Of a stretch of 64,000 bases of DNA, positions 1 to 8,946 are shown piece by piece. Both the position numbers and the translations under genes were made by a program. Within the stretch, counting starts at the first letter, position 1; the number at the start of each line of letters is the position of its first letter. Origin of the DNA: Saccharospirillum sp965652395 (GTDB lineage Bacteria; Pseudomonadota; Gammaproteobacteria; Pseudomonadales; Natronospirillaceae); NCBI GenBank assembly GCA_965652395.1, contig CBFGUW010000020.1:22171-86170 (forward strand), in the 5' to 3' direction. The notes beneath the pieces were generated by a model, which had not been told where the DNA came from, did not search any database, and was given only the letters and a program-made list of their open reading frames with translations.

Positions 1-509
1 CCGGAATCCTCAATGTGGCCGACTAAAAGCTCTATGCCATTCAATGCACGGGCGTTTAATTCTGAATAATAGGCAAAAGCCGGCACACCCGGAGTCAGAG
101 CATCCACCTGGCGGCGAATGGAATCCCGGTTTTGCAGTTGGGTCAGCACCGGTTGCACCGCTTCGCTGAACAGAGCGGGGCTGAGGTAGGAATATTCCTC
201 TTCGGTGACACTCGCAAGAGCCGCACCGGCGGCCTGTGCCTGGGTGCGTTGGGTTTTCAGCGCCGCCGCCCCCTGGCTACCACCACTGCCCAGGAACCCA
301 GCGGTCAAGCCACGTTCCACGGCGTGGTTGTGGGCAACGCCATCCAACAAACGGGTCAGTTCAACAATATTCCGGGTTTGCTGCGCGGCGAGGTGGTCCT
401 CAGCCAGGGTGTTAAACCAAAGGCCAAAGCCGAGCGCAATCAGGAAAAGCGGCAAAAGGGTAATAATGCGCAGAGCGTGCACAATTTTAAAGTTGCCGAG
501 CCAGGACAT
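1..509 (-). CDS. NIT-domain sensor protein, N-terminal part (cut by window edge)
   Basis: Reading the minus strand from the ATG at 509 gives 169 residues that run off the left edge. The protein opens with a hydrophobic segment (about residues 10-33, IVHALRIITLLPLFLIALGF), so it is membrane-anchored. It then shows the NIT (nitrate/nitrite sensing) signature, with VERGLTAGFLGSGG at about residues 65-78 and a helical region rich in Q, R and A. NIT domains sit in the periplasmic part of chemoreceptors, GGDEF/EAL proteins and histidine kinases. The output domain lies outside the window, so the class cannot be decided. A good ribosome site (GGAGAA) lies 5 bases before the ATG. No terminator is evident in the 142 bp between this start and the bioY stop. 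Confidence 0.75.
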   Translation of the reverse strand, partial: MSWLGNFKIVHALRIITLLPLFLIALGFGLWFNTLAEDHLAAQQTRNIVELTRLLDGVAHNHAVERGLTAGFLGSGGSQGAAALKTQRTQAQAAGAALASVTEEEYSYLSPALFSEAVQPVLTQLQNRDSIRRQVDALTPGVPAFAYYSELNARALNGIELLVGHIEDS

Positions 510-651
510 CACTGTTCTCCACAGACAAAGACTCGTTTCACTCTAGCAAAGCTCGTGCCCTCGTCCAGCTCATGAAAAGGGTTTCAGTGCGCACCCAAAC
601 AGAGCACAGCAACCTTCTAGTCAACCATTCCGCCCACTTTCAGTGCCTTCT

Positions 652-1206
652 CTATCGAGTCGCCACAGCCGATGGCATCGCCTTATAAACGGCCTGGGCC
701 ACAAGCGCGGTAATCACCACTTTCACCAAATCGCCGGGAATGTAGACCACCATTACCTGAGCGGACCGCAACCAATCGTTCCCAGTGATGATTTTGAACC
801 CGGCAATACCGAATACATACAACACCAGAATCCCGCCCACGAATGCACCAATCAAGGTCGCCGCCACCAACGGAAGACGCTTCAATTGCAACGCAACCCA
901 ACCCGTCGCAAAAGCCGCGAATGGAAATCCAATGGCGAACCCAGCCGTAGGCCCCACAAACACACCCAAACCGCCGCGCCCACCCGAAAGTAGCGGCGCG
1001 CCCAGCGCCACCACAAAGATAAACAACGCCATCGATAAAAAACCACGCCAAGGCCCGAGCATCACCCCGGCCAGCATCACACCCAGGGTCTGAGCGGTTA
1101 TCGGAATACCCGTCATAAACGGCACCGGCGGAATCACGCCCAGAGCAGCGATCAACGCCGCGTATAATGCTATCTGAACCAAACCCTTATCTTTCACTAA
1201 CTGCAC
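652..1206 (-). CDS. bioY: Biotin transporter substrate-binding component BioY
   Basis: 184 residues, the usual length for BioY (S component of the biotin ECF transporter). About six membrane helices are visible. The N-terminal region ALGVIPPVPFMTGIPITAQT and the glycine-rich GGRGGLGVFVGPTAGFAIGFP stretch are typical of the family. BioY binds biotin in the cytoplasmic membrane and works with the T component BioN and the ATPase BioM, both encoded upstream on the same strand. It is separated from bioN by 197 bp carrying a 113-nt nested palindrome, whereas bioM and bioN overlap. bioY may therefore be expressed at a different level from bioMN. Confidence 0.93.
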   Translation of the reverse strand: MQLVKDKGLVQIALYAALIAALGVIPPVPFMTGIPITAQTLGVMLAGVMLGPWRGFLSMALFIFVVALGAPLLSGGRGGLGVFVGPTAGFAIGFPFAAFATGWVALQLKRLPLVAATLIGAFVGGILVLYVFGIAGFKIITGNDWLRSAQVMVVYIPGDLVKVVITALVAQAVYKAMPSAVATR

Positions 1207-1259
1207 TCCTCGATATTTTCCAAATCCACTTAGCTAACCATCCACGGCTTAACAGGCTA

Positions 1260-1372
1260 GTGCCGGGTGCTGGGTGGGGCTCTCCTGGGAAGTCCACGGC
1301 ATGGATGCCGTGGCCTAGCTCACATGGAAGTGTTTACAGCGACCCAGGAGAGCCCCACCCAGCACCCGGCAC
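1260..1372 (-). repeat. 113-nt nested palindromic repeat, copy A
   Basis: Two arms of 30 nt (1260-1289 and 1343-1372) are perfect reverse complements. The 53-nt core (1290-1342) holds a 9-bp hairpin (CCACGGCAT/ATGCCGTGG) and a smaller one around TTCCAT. Read on the minus strand it has the same layout as copies B, C and D: arm, TCGC-GTRAAC, CCATG hairpin, GGC, GCATCC hairpin, arm. It lies between bioN and bioY, in the same orientation as their transcription. Confidence 0.9.
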
Positions 1373-1403
1373 GGGTTCAACCAAAGAACCAACCAATCAG
1401 CCA

Positions 1404-2003
1404 TCAAGAACGAACACCACCGCGTGCCGCCAAAGCCTCACTCACATGGTCCGACATACGAATCGCATTAATCATCATGGGAATCGCCAGCCGCCAAACC
1501 TGGCGCCCACCGCCCCGAGCCTTCCAGGCCTCCAGCAGATTCAGCATCACCGCCATCAACACCGGCACGAAACGCACCAGCAACGCCACAGCAAACGCCA
1601 CCCGGGCCGGATCCATTTTCAGCCAGCGCAACGGCCGTAACAGCGGCATTACCGCCGCCATCATCGACTCCATCCGAGTCGTCAACGTCACCAGATTCGC
1701 CAGCCAGATTAAGATCAGCATCCGCTGCAACAGCACCAGCGCTGCATTCAGCGACTGAGTCCACCACTGCAAGCCAACAATCAACACAAACATCGGCACC
1801 AAGGGCTTCACAATGCCCAAACGACCCAATCCACCCGGTCCCAGGCTCGCGTAGGCCGCTATCACCGCCAGTACCACCGGCACCAGCCACACCGCCTCCC
1901 CAACGGGATACAACGCCACACTCAGGCAAGCCAGCGCCAACAACTTCGCTCCGGCCGGTAACGCGTGCAACCAAGTCCGGCGGGCCAGATACAAGCTGAT
2001 CAC
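1404..2003 (-). CDS. bioN: ECF transporter transmembrane (T) component BioN
   Basis: 199 residues with several membrane helices (GAKLLALACLSVALYPVGEA, VWLVPVVLAVIAAYASLG and others). Two Ala-Arg-Gly motifs occur in the C-terminal half (LEAWKARGGG at about residue 165 and LAARGG near the end). These coupling motifs of EcfT proteins dock onto the ATPase. The protein is short, as BioN proteins are compared with general EcfT. The start codon overlaps the bioM stop by four bases (ATGA), so translation is probably coupled. It energises biotin uptake together with BioM and BioY. Confidence 0.9.
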   Translation of the reverse strand: MISLYLARRTWLHALPAGAKLLALACLSVALYPVGEAVWLVPVVLAVIAAYASLGPGGLGRLGIVKPLVPMFVLIVGLQWWTQSLNAALVLLQRMLILIWLANLVTLTTRMESMMAAVMPLLRPLRWLKMDPARVAFAVALLVRFVPVLMAVMLNLLEAWKARGGGRQVWRLAIPMMINAIRMSDHVSEALAARGGVRS

Positions 2004-2746
2004 AGCGATACCCCCTTCACCTCACAGGCCGCCCGGTAGGCCGGAATCACCTCCTCCGGGCGGCCGTTCCCTCTAATCCGCCCACCTTCCAACCAGAGTA
2101 TCCGGTCAAAATCCGCCAAGGTGTCCAGATCGTGGCTGATCATCACCAACTGCTGGGGAAGTGAATGAAGCCATGCCAACAAATGCAAACGCGTTGGCAG
2201 ATCCAACGCTGAAAAAGGCTCATCCAACACAATCACACGCGGCTCCATCACCAGAACCGACAAAATGCACACCCACTGCTTCTGCCCCTCCGACAACGAA
2301 TGCACCGGTCTGTCCGCCCAATCTTCACGGTCGTGCGCAACCAGACACTCATGCGCCCGCTTCTCCGCTTCGCGACGGGACAAACCCATGTTCCTCAAAC
2401 CAAACATCAACTCTTCCAGCACTGTCGGGAAAATCAGTTGATGGTCCGGGTTCTGAAATATAAACCCCACCGACTTCGCCATGGCCTCCGGCCCCTGCGA
2501 CGGGTCTTCACCCGCCACCAGAACACGGCCCGTAGTCGGTTGCAGCAAACCATTCAGCAACCGCACCATCGAGCTCTTGCCGGATCCATTATTCCCCACG
2601 ATACCTATGCGCCGTTCACTCAACCGCACGCTGATATCGTGTAAAACCGGTTCACCGTCACGGCTCAGGCTGACACGGTCGAACACCAGGTCGCCAGCGG
2701 ATTCCGACGATTTATTCGAGTTCGTCTCTACTTCCAAAACAGACAT
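2000..2746 (-). CDS. bioM: Biotin ECF transporter ATPase BioM
   Basis: 248 residues from the ATG at 2746. Walker A is GNNGSGKSS (residues 51-58), the signature is LSEGQKQ and Walker B is VIVLDEP followed by the D-loop SALD, a complete ABC ATPase. Its place at the head of bioM-bioN-bioY identifies it as the ATPase of the biotin ECF transporter, though similar ATPases serve cobalt and nickel systems. The frame stays open upstream to 2833, but that extension shows no homology. A TATACT -10-like box lies about 40 bases upstream of the chosen start on the minus strand. I found no BirA-type palindrome in the upstream region. Confidence 0.9.
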   Translation of the reverse strand: MSVLEVETNSNKSSESAGDLVFDRVSLSRDGEPVLHDISVRLSERRIGIVGNNGSGKSSMVRLLNGLLQPTTGRVLVAGEDPSQGPEAMAKSVGFIFQNPDHQLIFPTVLEELMFGLRNMGLSRREAEKRAHECLVAHDREDWADRPVHSLSEGQKQWVCILSVLVMEPRVIVLDEPFSALDLPTRLHLLAWLHSLPQQLVMISHDLDTLADFDRILWLEGGRIRGNGRPEEVIPAYRAACEVKGVSL

Positions 2747-2924
2747 CCACTCATCCAAATTCAAACAGGCGCGCAGTATAACGGTTAAAGCAGGGGGATT
2801 GCCCACCCAGACCCGAACGCGGACCACAGGCACAGTAGAACCCAGCGTCCACCAAAAGACAGAGTGCTAAGAAGGGGCGGAATCCGGTATCGTACGGCCT
2901 TCATCGAAAGGAACGTCTATTTAT

Positions 2925-3689
2925 ATGATGTACGAACTAACCCCCCTGTTCATCAGCCTCCTGCTCGGCACCGGCCTCATTGCCGGAGTCATCAACGTAC
3001 TCGCCGGAGGCGGTTCCAACCTCACCCTGCCCGCCCTCATGGTCATGGGCCTACCGGCCGACGTCGCCAACGCCACCAACCGCGTCGGCGTCATGCTGCA
3101 AACCATCGTCGGCCTACGCGGTTTTGACAAAGGCGGCAAACTCGACCGCAGCGACATGTGGGCCATCCTCATTCCCACCCTGCTCGGTGGCCTCGTCGGC
3201 TCCGCCATCGCCTCCTTTCTGCCCAACACCCTGCTCAAACCCACCCTGTTGATCACCATGATCACCCTGGCTGTCATCATCCTCGTCAAACCTGCTATGG
3301 TAATTCCAGGGCCGGACGAAACGAATCATCGCCTGAAAGACAGACCCTGGGCCTGGCTGGGCCTGTTCGGCACCGGTATTTATGGCGGCTTCGTGCAGGC
3401 GGGCGTCGGCTTCCTGCTCATCGCCTCCCTCGCCGGTGGGTTAAGGTACGACCTCGCCCGAGCCAATGGCCTAAAATTGTTGTGCACGGCCTTTTTCACC
3501 ATTGCCGCTCTCGCTGTATTCATCTGGCGCGGTCAGGTCGCCTGGGTACCGGGTTTGGTACTGGGCATCGGCACCATGGTCGGCGCGCGCTTGGGCGTGA
3601 AACTTGCGCTCAATGTCAGCCAACAAACAATGAAATGGTTTCTGTTACTGATGACACTGGCCGCCAGTGCGGCCGCGATCTGGTTATAG
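2925..3689 (+). CDS. Sulfite exporter TauE/SafE (TSUP) family protein
   Basis: 254 residues with about eight hydrophobic segments. The N-terminal half contains the family motif GVINVLAGGGSNLTLPAL. A partial internal repeat (TGIYGGFVQAGVGFLLIASL in the second half) is typical of TSUP permeases. These move sulfur-containing or organic anions across the inner membrane, and the substrate cannot be told from sequence. It has its own ribosome site (AAAGGAACG) and is divergent from bioM. The next gene, glgP, is on the same strand, separated by a short GGGCCC-AAAC-GGGCCC hairpin. Confidence 0.9.
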   Translation: MMYELTPLFISLLLGTGLIAGVINVLAGGGSNLTLPALMVMGLPADVANATNRVGVMLQTIVGLRGFDKGGKLDRSDMWAILIPTLLGGLVGSAIASFLPNTLLKPTLLITMITLAVIILVKPAMVIPGPDETNHRLKDRPWAWLGLFGTGIYGGFVQAGVGFLLIASLAGGLRYDLARANGLKLLCTAFFTIAALAVFIWRGQVAWVPGLVLGIGTMVGARLGVKLALNVSQQTMKWFLLLMTLAASAAAIWL

Positions 3690-3734
3690 ACATTTTCTTT
3701 CGGGCCCAAACGGGCCCACGGAGGAAGGCAAACG

Positions 3735-6242
3735 ATGGCAAACCACAAAACACCCCCCACCAACCGTCAGGCGCCTATCAGCCGTAACGCCCTGCAGGAC
3801 AAAATCCGCAACCACCTTCACGTGACTTTGGGTACCTACCCGGAAAAAGCCAGCAAACTTGCCTGGTGGAAGGCAACCGCCGCCGCCGTCAATGAATTCG
3901 CCTTTTACGGCCTTACCGACACACAAAAGACCCATTCCAAATACGATACCCGAGCGGTGAATTACTTTTCATTGGAATTCCTGATGGGTCGGTTGCTTTC
4001 GAACAACATGCACAACCTGCATTTGTTCGAAATCGCCGATGATGCGCTGAAAGAGATGGGGCAAAACCTGACGGATCTGCTGGAAGAGGAGCAGGATCTT
4101 GCCCTCGGCAACGGCGGCCTGGGCCGGTTGGCCGCCTGTTTTCTCGACTCTCTCGCCTCTTTGAACTATCCCGCCATCGGTTACGGCATTCATTATGAAC
4201 ACGGGCTATTCGAACAGCACTTTCGCGACGGGCGCCAGATAGAACGGCCCGATGACTGGCGCGAATACGGCAACCCCTGGGAAATCTGCCGACCGGAATC
4301 CACTCAGGAAATCAAACTCTATGGCTATGTCGAAACCTGTTACGAAGCCGACAAGCCGCGTAAGGTCTGGCATCCAGGTCGCACCATCAAAGCCGTACCC
4401 TGGGATATTCCCATCGTGGGTTACAATAACGCCAACGTGAATATTCTGCGCTTGTGGGAAAGCCGGGCCCCGGACTTTTTCGATTGGGATGTATTCAACG
4501 CTGGCGGTTATGTAGACGCTCAGGAAGAGCAAACCCAGGCCGAAGCCATCTCGAAGGTGCTCTACCCCAACGACGATACCGAAGCGGGCAAAGCCCTGAG
4601 GTTGATCCAACAGTATTTCTTCAGCGCAGCCTCTCTCGCCGATATCGTGCGTCGCTATCAGCGAGTACACGGTGACGACTGGTCCCAATTCACGCAACTG
4701 GTCGCCATTCAGTTGAATGACACTCACCCGGCTATTTCCATCCCCGAACTGATGCGGTTGCTGGTGGATGAAAAAGGACTGGAGTGGGACGATTCCTGGA
4801 GCATCTGCCAGCAGGTGTTTTCCTATACCAACCATACTCTGCTGCCGGAAGCACTGGAAACCTGGTCGGTCCAATTGTTCGAACGAGTCCTGCCACGCCA
4901 TCTGGAAATCATCTACGAGATCAACCACCAGTTCCTGCATGGCGAAGTGGAAGCCATGTGGCCGGGTGACGATGGCAAAAAAGCGGCGCTTTCCATCATC
5001 GGCGAAAATCACCAACGGCAGGTTCGCATGGCACACCTGAGCGTTATCGGGTCCCACAAGGTGAACGGCGTGGCGGAAGTGCATTCCAAGCTGGTGCAAA
5101 GCGACCTCTTCCCGGATTTTCATGAACTGTGGCCGGAAAAAATCGTCAACGTCACCAACGGTATTACACCACGCCGCTGGCTGAAGGCCTGCAATCCGCG
5201 CCTGTCCGCTCTGATAGACAAACATGTGGATAAAGACTGGCCGTTGAAGCTCACCAAACTGCAAAAACTGAAAGATCTCGCCGACGACGCCGATTTCCAA
5301 AAAGAATACCGCGCCGTTAAGCTCGAAAATAAAAAAGATCTGGCGGCTGAGATCCACCACCTCACCGGGGTGGAGGTAAACCCGGAAGCGCTGTTCGATG
5401 TACAGATAAAGCGGCTGCACGAATACAAGCGGCAACACCTGAACCTGCTGCACATCATGGCGCTGTATCGGCGTTTACTGCAGAACCCGAACGCAGACAT
5501 GGTATCGCGCGTCTTCATTTTCGCCGCCAAAGCCGCCCCCGGCTACCAACTCGCCAAAGACATCATCTTCGCGATCAACAAGGTAGCCGAGAAAATCAAC
5601 AACGACCCTAAAGTGGGTGACAAGCTTAAGGTGGTGATGCTGCCCAACTACCGGGTCAGCCTGGCTGAAAAGATTATTCCCGCCGCGGACCTGTCGGAAC
5701 AGATATCCACTGCGGGCAAAGAGGCCTCAGGCACCGGTAATATGAAACTTGCACTGAACGGCGCACTCACCATCGGTACGCTCGATGGCGCCAACATCGA
5801 AATAGTTGAAGAAGCCGGGGAAGACAATGCCTTTATTTTCGGGCTGACCGTCGAAGAGGTGAAAAAGCTCCAGAACAACGGCTATAACCCCTTCGATGTG
5901 TACCTGGACGACGGCGAACTGAAAACCGTGGTTGACTGGCTCGACACGGACTACTTCACGCCAGGCCAGCCCGGCGCGCTGTCGTCCATAAAACGAAGCC
6001 TGCTGGAGGGCGGCGACCCCTTCAAAGTACTGGCGGATTTCCGCGCCTATTGCGATGCTCAGCAGAAAGCGGATGCCAAATACAGAGACACCGCCGCCTG
6101 GACGCGCAGCGCCATTTTGAACACGGCCACGATGGGTAAATTCAATTCAGACCGGGCAATAGAAGATTACGTTGACAAGGTCTGGCGGTTGAAAAGCCGC
6201 CCCAGAGATAACGGGTTCGAAGTACCGGAAGGGAATTGTTAA
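3735..6242 (+). CDS. glgP: Glycogen/starch/alpha-glucan phosphorylase
   Basis: 835 residues, full length for the family (E. coli GlgP is about 815). The enzyme releases glucose-1-phosphate from alpha-1,4-glucans in the cytoplasm. The pyridoxal-phosphate site EASGTGNMKLALNGA is intact, with the Schiff-base lysine at residue 671. The conserved FSLEFLMGRLL, NGGLGRLAACFLDSLA and HEYKRQHLN blocks are all present. A strong ribosome site (GGAGGAAGG) precedes the ATG. No other glycogen genes are next to it, so it appears to be a stand-alone unit ended by the hairpin at 6252-6271. Confidence 0.97.
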   Translation: MANHKTPPTNRQAPISRNALQDKIRNHLHVTLGTYPEKASKLAWWKATAAAVNEFAFYGLTDTQKTHSKYDTRAVNYFSLEFLMGRLLSNNMHNLHLFEIADDALKEMGQNLTDLLEEEQDLALGNGGLGRLAACFLDSLASLNYPAIGYGIHYEHGLFEQHFRDGRQIERPDDWREYGNPWEICRPESTQEIKLYGYVETCYEADKPRKVWHPGRTIKAVPWDIPIVGYNNANVNILRLWESRAPDFFDWDVFNAGGYVDAQEEQTQAEAISKVLYPNDDTEAGKALRLIQQYFFSAASLADIVRRYQRVHGDDWSQFTQLVAIQLNDTHPAISIPELMRLLVDEKGLEWDDSWSICQQVFSYTNHTLLPEALETWSVQLFERVLPRHLEIIYEINHQFLHGEVEAMWPGDDGKKAALSIIGENHQRQVRMAHLSVIGSHKVNGVAEVHSKLVQSDLFPDFHELWPEKIVNVTNGITPRRWLKACNPRLSALIDKHVDKDWPLKLTKLQKLKDLADDADFQKEYRAVKLENKKDLAAEIHHLTGVEVNPEALFDVQIKRLHEYKRQHLNLLHIMALYRRLLQNPNADMVSRVFIFAAKAAPGYQLAKDIIFAINKVAEKINNDPKVGDKLKVVMLPNYRVSLAEKIIPAADLSEQISTAGKEASGTGNMKLALNGALTIGTLDGANIEIVEEAGEDNAFIFGLTVEEVKKLQNNGYNPFDVYLDDGELKTVVDWLDTDYFTPGQPGALSSIKRSLLEGGDPFKVLADFRAYCDAQQKADAKYRDTAAWTRSAILNTATMGKFNSDRAIEDYVDKVWRLKSRPRDNGFEVPEGNC

Positions 6243-6251
6243 AAAGACAAA

Positions 6252-6271
6252 CGGGGCACTGCCGTGCCCCG
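6252..6271. terminator. Probable bidirectional terminator hairpin after glgP
   Basis: CGGGGCAC-TGCC-GTGCCCCG is an 8-bp GC stem between the convergent glgP and the holin-like gene. On the minus strand it is followed by a T-rich run (TTTGTCTTTTT), and on the plus strand only by an A-rich tail. Confidence 0.7.
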
Positions 6272-6283
6272 AAATAAAAAGCT

Positions 6284-6643
6284 TTAGACCAGAATGCTGA
6301 TCAACGCCCACTCACCCAGGGTGCCAATAACGGACATCATCAGCGCGCCCCCCAACGACCAACCGAAACTGTCGATGGTTAGGTGGTCGGTCAGGCTATC
6401 GGTTATAGACAAAAGTATCGCGTTGATAATCCACCGTGTAATGAACGCCAGCAACCAGGCCAACCCCAGGGTGGCAATGGTAAACACCGCAAACAACAGC
6501 CAACCGATCAGGAAATTCAGGATGCCAAAAATCGCGGCCACGAGTACCGCACTGCCAAAACCTTTGACATGAAACCCAGGCAACACCTTAGCGGTCAGCC
6601 AGACAGCAAACGACAGAATTAACCAGGATAGTAACAGACTCAT
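6284..6643 (-). CDS. Phage holin family / four-TM small membrane protein (YvlD-like)
   Basis: 119 residues with four hydrophobic segments, beginning MSLLLSWLILSFAVWLTAKV followed by the LPGFHVKGF stretch. The pattern fits the four-helix holin-like family (PF04020) found on bacterial chromosomes outside prophages. No lysis genes or phage genes are nearby, so a role in lysis is unlikely. It is convergent with glgP and followed by a shared terminator. The function is not known. Confidence 0.8.
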   Translation of the reverse strand: MSLLLSWLILSFAVWLTAKVLPGFHVKGFGSAVLVAAIFGILNFLIGWLLFAVFTIATLGLAWLLAFITRWIINAILLSITDSLTDHLTIDSFGWSLGGALMMSVIGTLGEWALISILV

Positions 6644-6685
6644 TGATTCCTCCCTTTATCGGATCGAGTTTGGCACGTTACCACA

Positions 6686-7711
6686 TTAACCCGAGAACGC
6701 CACTACCGACACGCCTACGACGTATAACAGCAACGTTAGGGCACTTTCAAAACCGATGCGCCCCACCCCATGTTCCTGGCGGCTGAGCATGCCCATTACC
6801 AGCACGGCGGTCATCACCATCGCCAAAGAGGTCATGAACAGTTCATTGGGGCTGATGGCATGGTAGATGGACCCGTCCCTATAGGCGACATCGGCCGCAA
6901 CCGAGAACATCACATCGAAGGCGTTCCCTCCGAGGATGCCGCCGATGGCCAGAGTCAGAGCACCCCGTCGGACAGCGGCGATAGTGGTCACCAGTTCGGG
7001 CGTCGAAGTCGCCACGGCCGTGAACAGGAAGCCGACCATGGTGCCGCTCAAACCCGTTTGCCGGGCTATGCCCATCCCACTCTGGGCAACGAGCCACCCA
7101 CTGAGACCGAGCATGACGGCCAGCGCGCCAAACCGCATCCATAAGCGACCAAGATGCTCGCCGGGAGGTGTTTCATCGGGCTGATCTTCCTTGGTTTCTC
7201 GCGTCTGACGAGGCCGCCACATGGGTTGTTCGCGGCTTTTACGCGCCAACGTCAGCCCTCCCAGATAGCCAAGAAACAGAAGTGGCGTCATGGGGTGTAC
7301 GCCGAGCAGCGTCCATTCCGGGGCGGTAGCCGCCACCAGCACGCCTCCCAACAGGGCGATCAGCAAAGTTCCGAACAGGATATTGGCAAGCGATGCGGCG
7401 GCATGCTCCAGGTTGGCGCGTCGGTAGGCAATGTCAGCAATAGCGAGGAAAGCGGTTTGCGCCGCAATCCCGCCGATGGCGTTACTGACCGCAAGCTGCG
7501 CTTCGCCCTGCCAGGCGGCCGTGATAGATACCACAATGCCTGACAGTGACGTACTGCCACCCAGCAGTACAGCCCCCATCAGGGCTTCCCCCAAGCCGGT
7601 CCGGTCCGCTAACCGGTCCGCAACATGCGACAGCTTGCTACCCGTGACGGTGATGATAACCGTAGCGGCCAGAAAAATACCGATGTTCAGCCCAAGCGGC
7701 CAATCGAACAC
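6686..7711 (-). CDS. Sodium/calcium exchanger family (CaCA) membrane protein
   Basis: 341 residues with about ten membrane helices in two halves. The two alpha-repeats characteristic of cation/Ca2+ antiporters are visible: GLGEALMGAVLLGGSTSLSG near residue 40 and GTMVGFLFTAVATSTPELVT in the second half, each with G, S and T/E residues that line the ion path. A charged cytoplasmic loop (about residues 155-185) separates the halves. It probably exports Ca2+ or another cation in exchange for Na+ or H+, with ion specificity inferred from the family only. It is a single gene with its own start next to a 233-bp spacer in which I see nothing else. Confidence 0.88.
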   Translation of the reverse strand: MFDWPLGLNIGIFLAATVIITVTGSKLSHVADRLADRTGLGEALMGAVLLGGSTSLSGIVVSITAAWQGEAQLAVSNAIGGIAAQTAFLAIADIAYRRANLEHAAASLANILFGTLLIALLGGVLVAATAPEWTLLGVHPMTPLLFLGYLGGLTLARKSREQPMWRPRQTRETKEDQPDETPPGEHLGRLWMRFGALAVMLGLSGWLVAQSGMGIARQTGLSGTMVGFLFTAVATSTPELVTTIAAVRRGALTLAIGGILGGNAFDVMFSVAADVAYRDGSIYHAISPNELFMTSLAMVMTAVLVMGMLSRQEHGVGRIGFESALTLLLYVVGVSVVAFSG

Positions 7712-7944
7712 CCCATGCTCCCTTTGTGAAAATAAGTAGGCTAACCCTAGTGCTGAAATGCAACGCCAGCCATGGGTTTACATTGGGAAGACAGAGCGTT
7801 TCTTCAACGGCCATAGTGGGAATCGCCCAATAGCCTGTTTCGCGGTTTATCCAGCGGAAACGCAGGGCCGGAGTCCAATTTTCGGTCGGGGACTATTTCC
7901 TTATGGATGCCATATTGGCCAAACAAGGCTTGAACGTGAATCAG

Positions 7945-8445
7945 TTAACCAGCTTGCGAAGCAATCACACGCAGATTTATCCCTTCATCCAAGCCAGGCT
8001 CTTCAAAGTATTTCGTAACCAATTCGAACATTTCCGGCGTGTCGAACTGTGCTCTTTCCGGCTGTTCCTCCTTGCGTTTTTCCACTTGTTTCAGGCAAGT
8101 CTCATTGGGCACATCGAGATAAATGGCTTCATGCTCGGCACCCGCCGATTCGGCAACTTTCAGAAACCACTGCCTCGAGTTTCTTGTATTCGCCGCAAAA
8201 TCAAGAACGACCGAAGTTCCCGTTGTCAGAATGTGCTGCAAATGAGGACCGAGCACGTCCCGCAATTTACGATGGCGTACGATATAGTCATCAAAGTCGT
8301 TGATTTCCCCGGGATAGAGTTTGCTAAGCCATTCGTCTTCCGAAAGAAGAATGGCACCTGTTTCGCCTGCGAGTCGGGAAGAATAAGTGGATTTTCCCGC
8401 CCCCATTTTCCCTATCAGGAAATACAAAGTTCCGTGTGTGCTCAT
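7945..8445 (-). CDS. P-loop kinase-like ATPase (AAA_33 / zeta-type)
   Basis: 166 residues. The N-terminus LYFLIGKMGAGKSTYSSRLA carries a Walker A motif (GKMGAGKST). The later TGTSVVLDFAANTRNSRQWF segment looks like the strand-and-lid region of small nucleotide-kinase-like folds. Such proteins phosphorylate small molecules, antibiotics or nucleotide sugars, and the substrate is unknown here. There is no antitoxin-like partner, so a zeta toxin is unlikely. It lies three bases downstream of the truncated GlxA-type regulator and is probably cotranscribed with what remains of that gene. Confidence 0.75.
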   Translation of the reverse strand: MSTHGTLYFLIGKMGAGKSTYSSRLAGETGAILLSEDEWLSKLYPGEINDFDDYIVRHRKLRDVLGPHLQHILTTGTSVVLDFAANTRNSRQWFLKVAESAGAEHEAIYLDVPNETCLKQVEKRKEEQPERAQFDTPEMFELVTKYFEEPGLDEGINLRVIASQAG

Positions 8446-8448
8446 CGC

Positions 8449-8946
8449 TTAGCCTCCGCCCTCCTGAACCTGTCGGTTTCTGAATTCCGCCGGTGTTACA
8501 CCGGCTACGCGCCTGAACGCTCGAATGAAATTACTCAAGTCGTTATACCCTGTGGCCTCCGCTGTTTGCTCGATGCTTTTTGTACTGTTTTCCAGGAGTT
8601 GTTTTGCCTTTTCGATTCTCAATTGAATCAGGTACTGGCCGGGAGTCATGTTCACCGCTCGTTGAAAACGACGGCTGAGCATTCGCTCGCTCAGGTTCGC
8701 GGCATCCGCCATGGCTTTGACTGAAAGCCTCCGCACTGCCTGACCATTACAAAAACGCTGGGCTTTGAGCACTTTGTCATCCCCGTGGTCATAATGAGGC
8801 TGAAAACGGGCGTAATAGCTTTGCAACCGCCCACTGATGTCCAGCAGAGCAAAATCGGCCACCTGTTTGGCAAGCGTATAGCCACCGGTACGTGCCAGGA
8901 GGTGCAACACCAGATCCTGATAGGCATAAAGCCCCGCCGCCGCCAT
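8449..8946 (-). pseudogene. GlxA-type AraC regulator, N-terminal domain deleted
   Basis: 165 residues remain. They hold the linker typical of GlxA/FtrA regulators (YAYQDLVLHLLARTGGYTLA, then HYDHGDDKVLKAQ) and a complete AraC DNA-binding domain with two helix-turn-helices (NLSERMLSRRFQRAVNMTPG and SIEQTAEATGYNDLSNFIRA). The DJ-1/PfpI ligand domain of about 170 residues that normally comes first is absent. Homology stops within the first five residues, exactly where the isochorismatase remnant begins on the other strand. It may still yield a short DNA-binding protein from the ATG at 8946, but it has lost its sensor and its promoter. Confidence 0.8.

Noticed and set aside
2747..2924. BirA or other biotin operator upstream of bioM
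   Set aside because: No TTGTAAACC-type inverted repeat was found. Only a -10-like TATACT is visible.
4206..5453. Long open frame antisense to glgP (415 codons)
   Set aside because: It mirrors the codon bias of glgP on the opposite strand, and no recognisable family or ribosome site was seen.
6284..6643. Prophage remnant based on the holin-like gene
   Set aside because: No endolysin, integrase or structural phage gene lies nearby, and this four-helix family is common on chromosomes.
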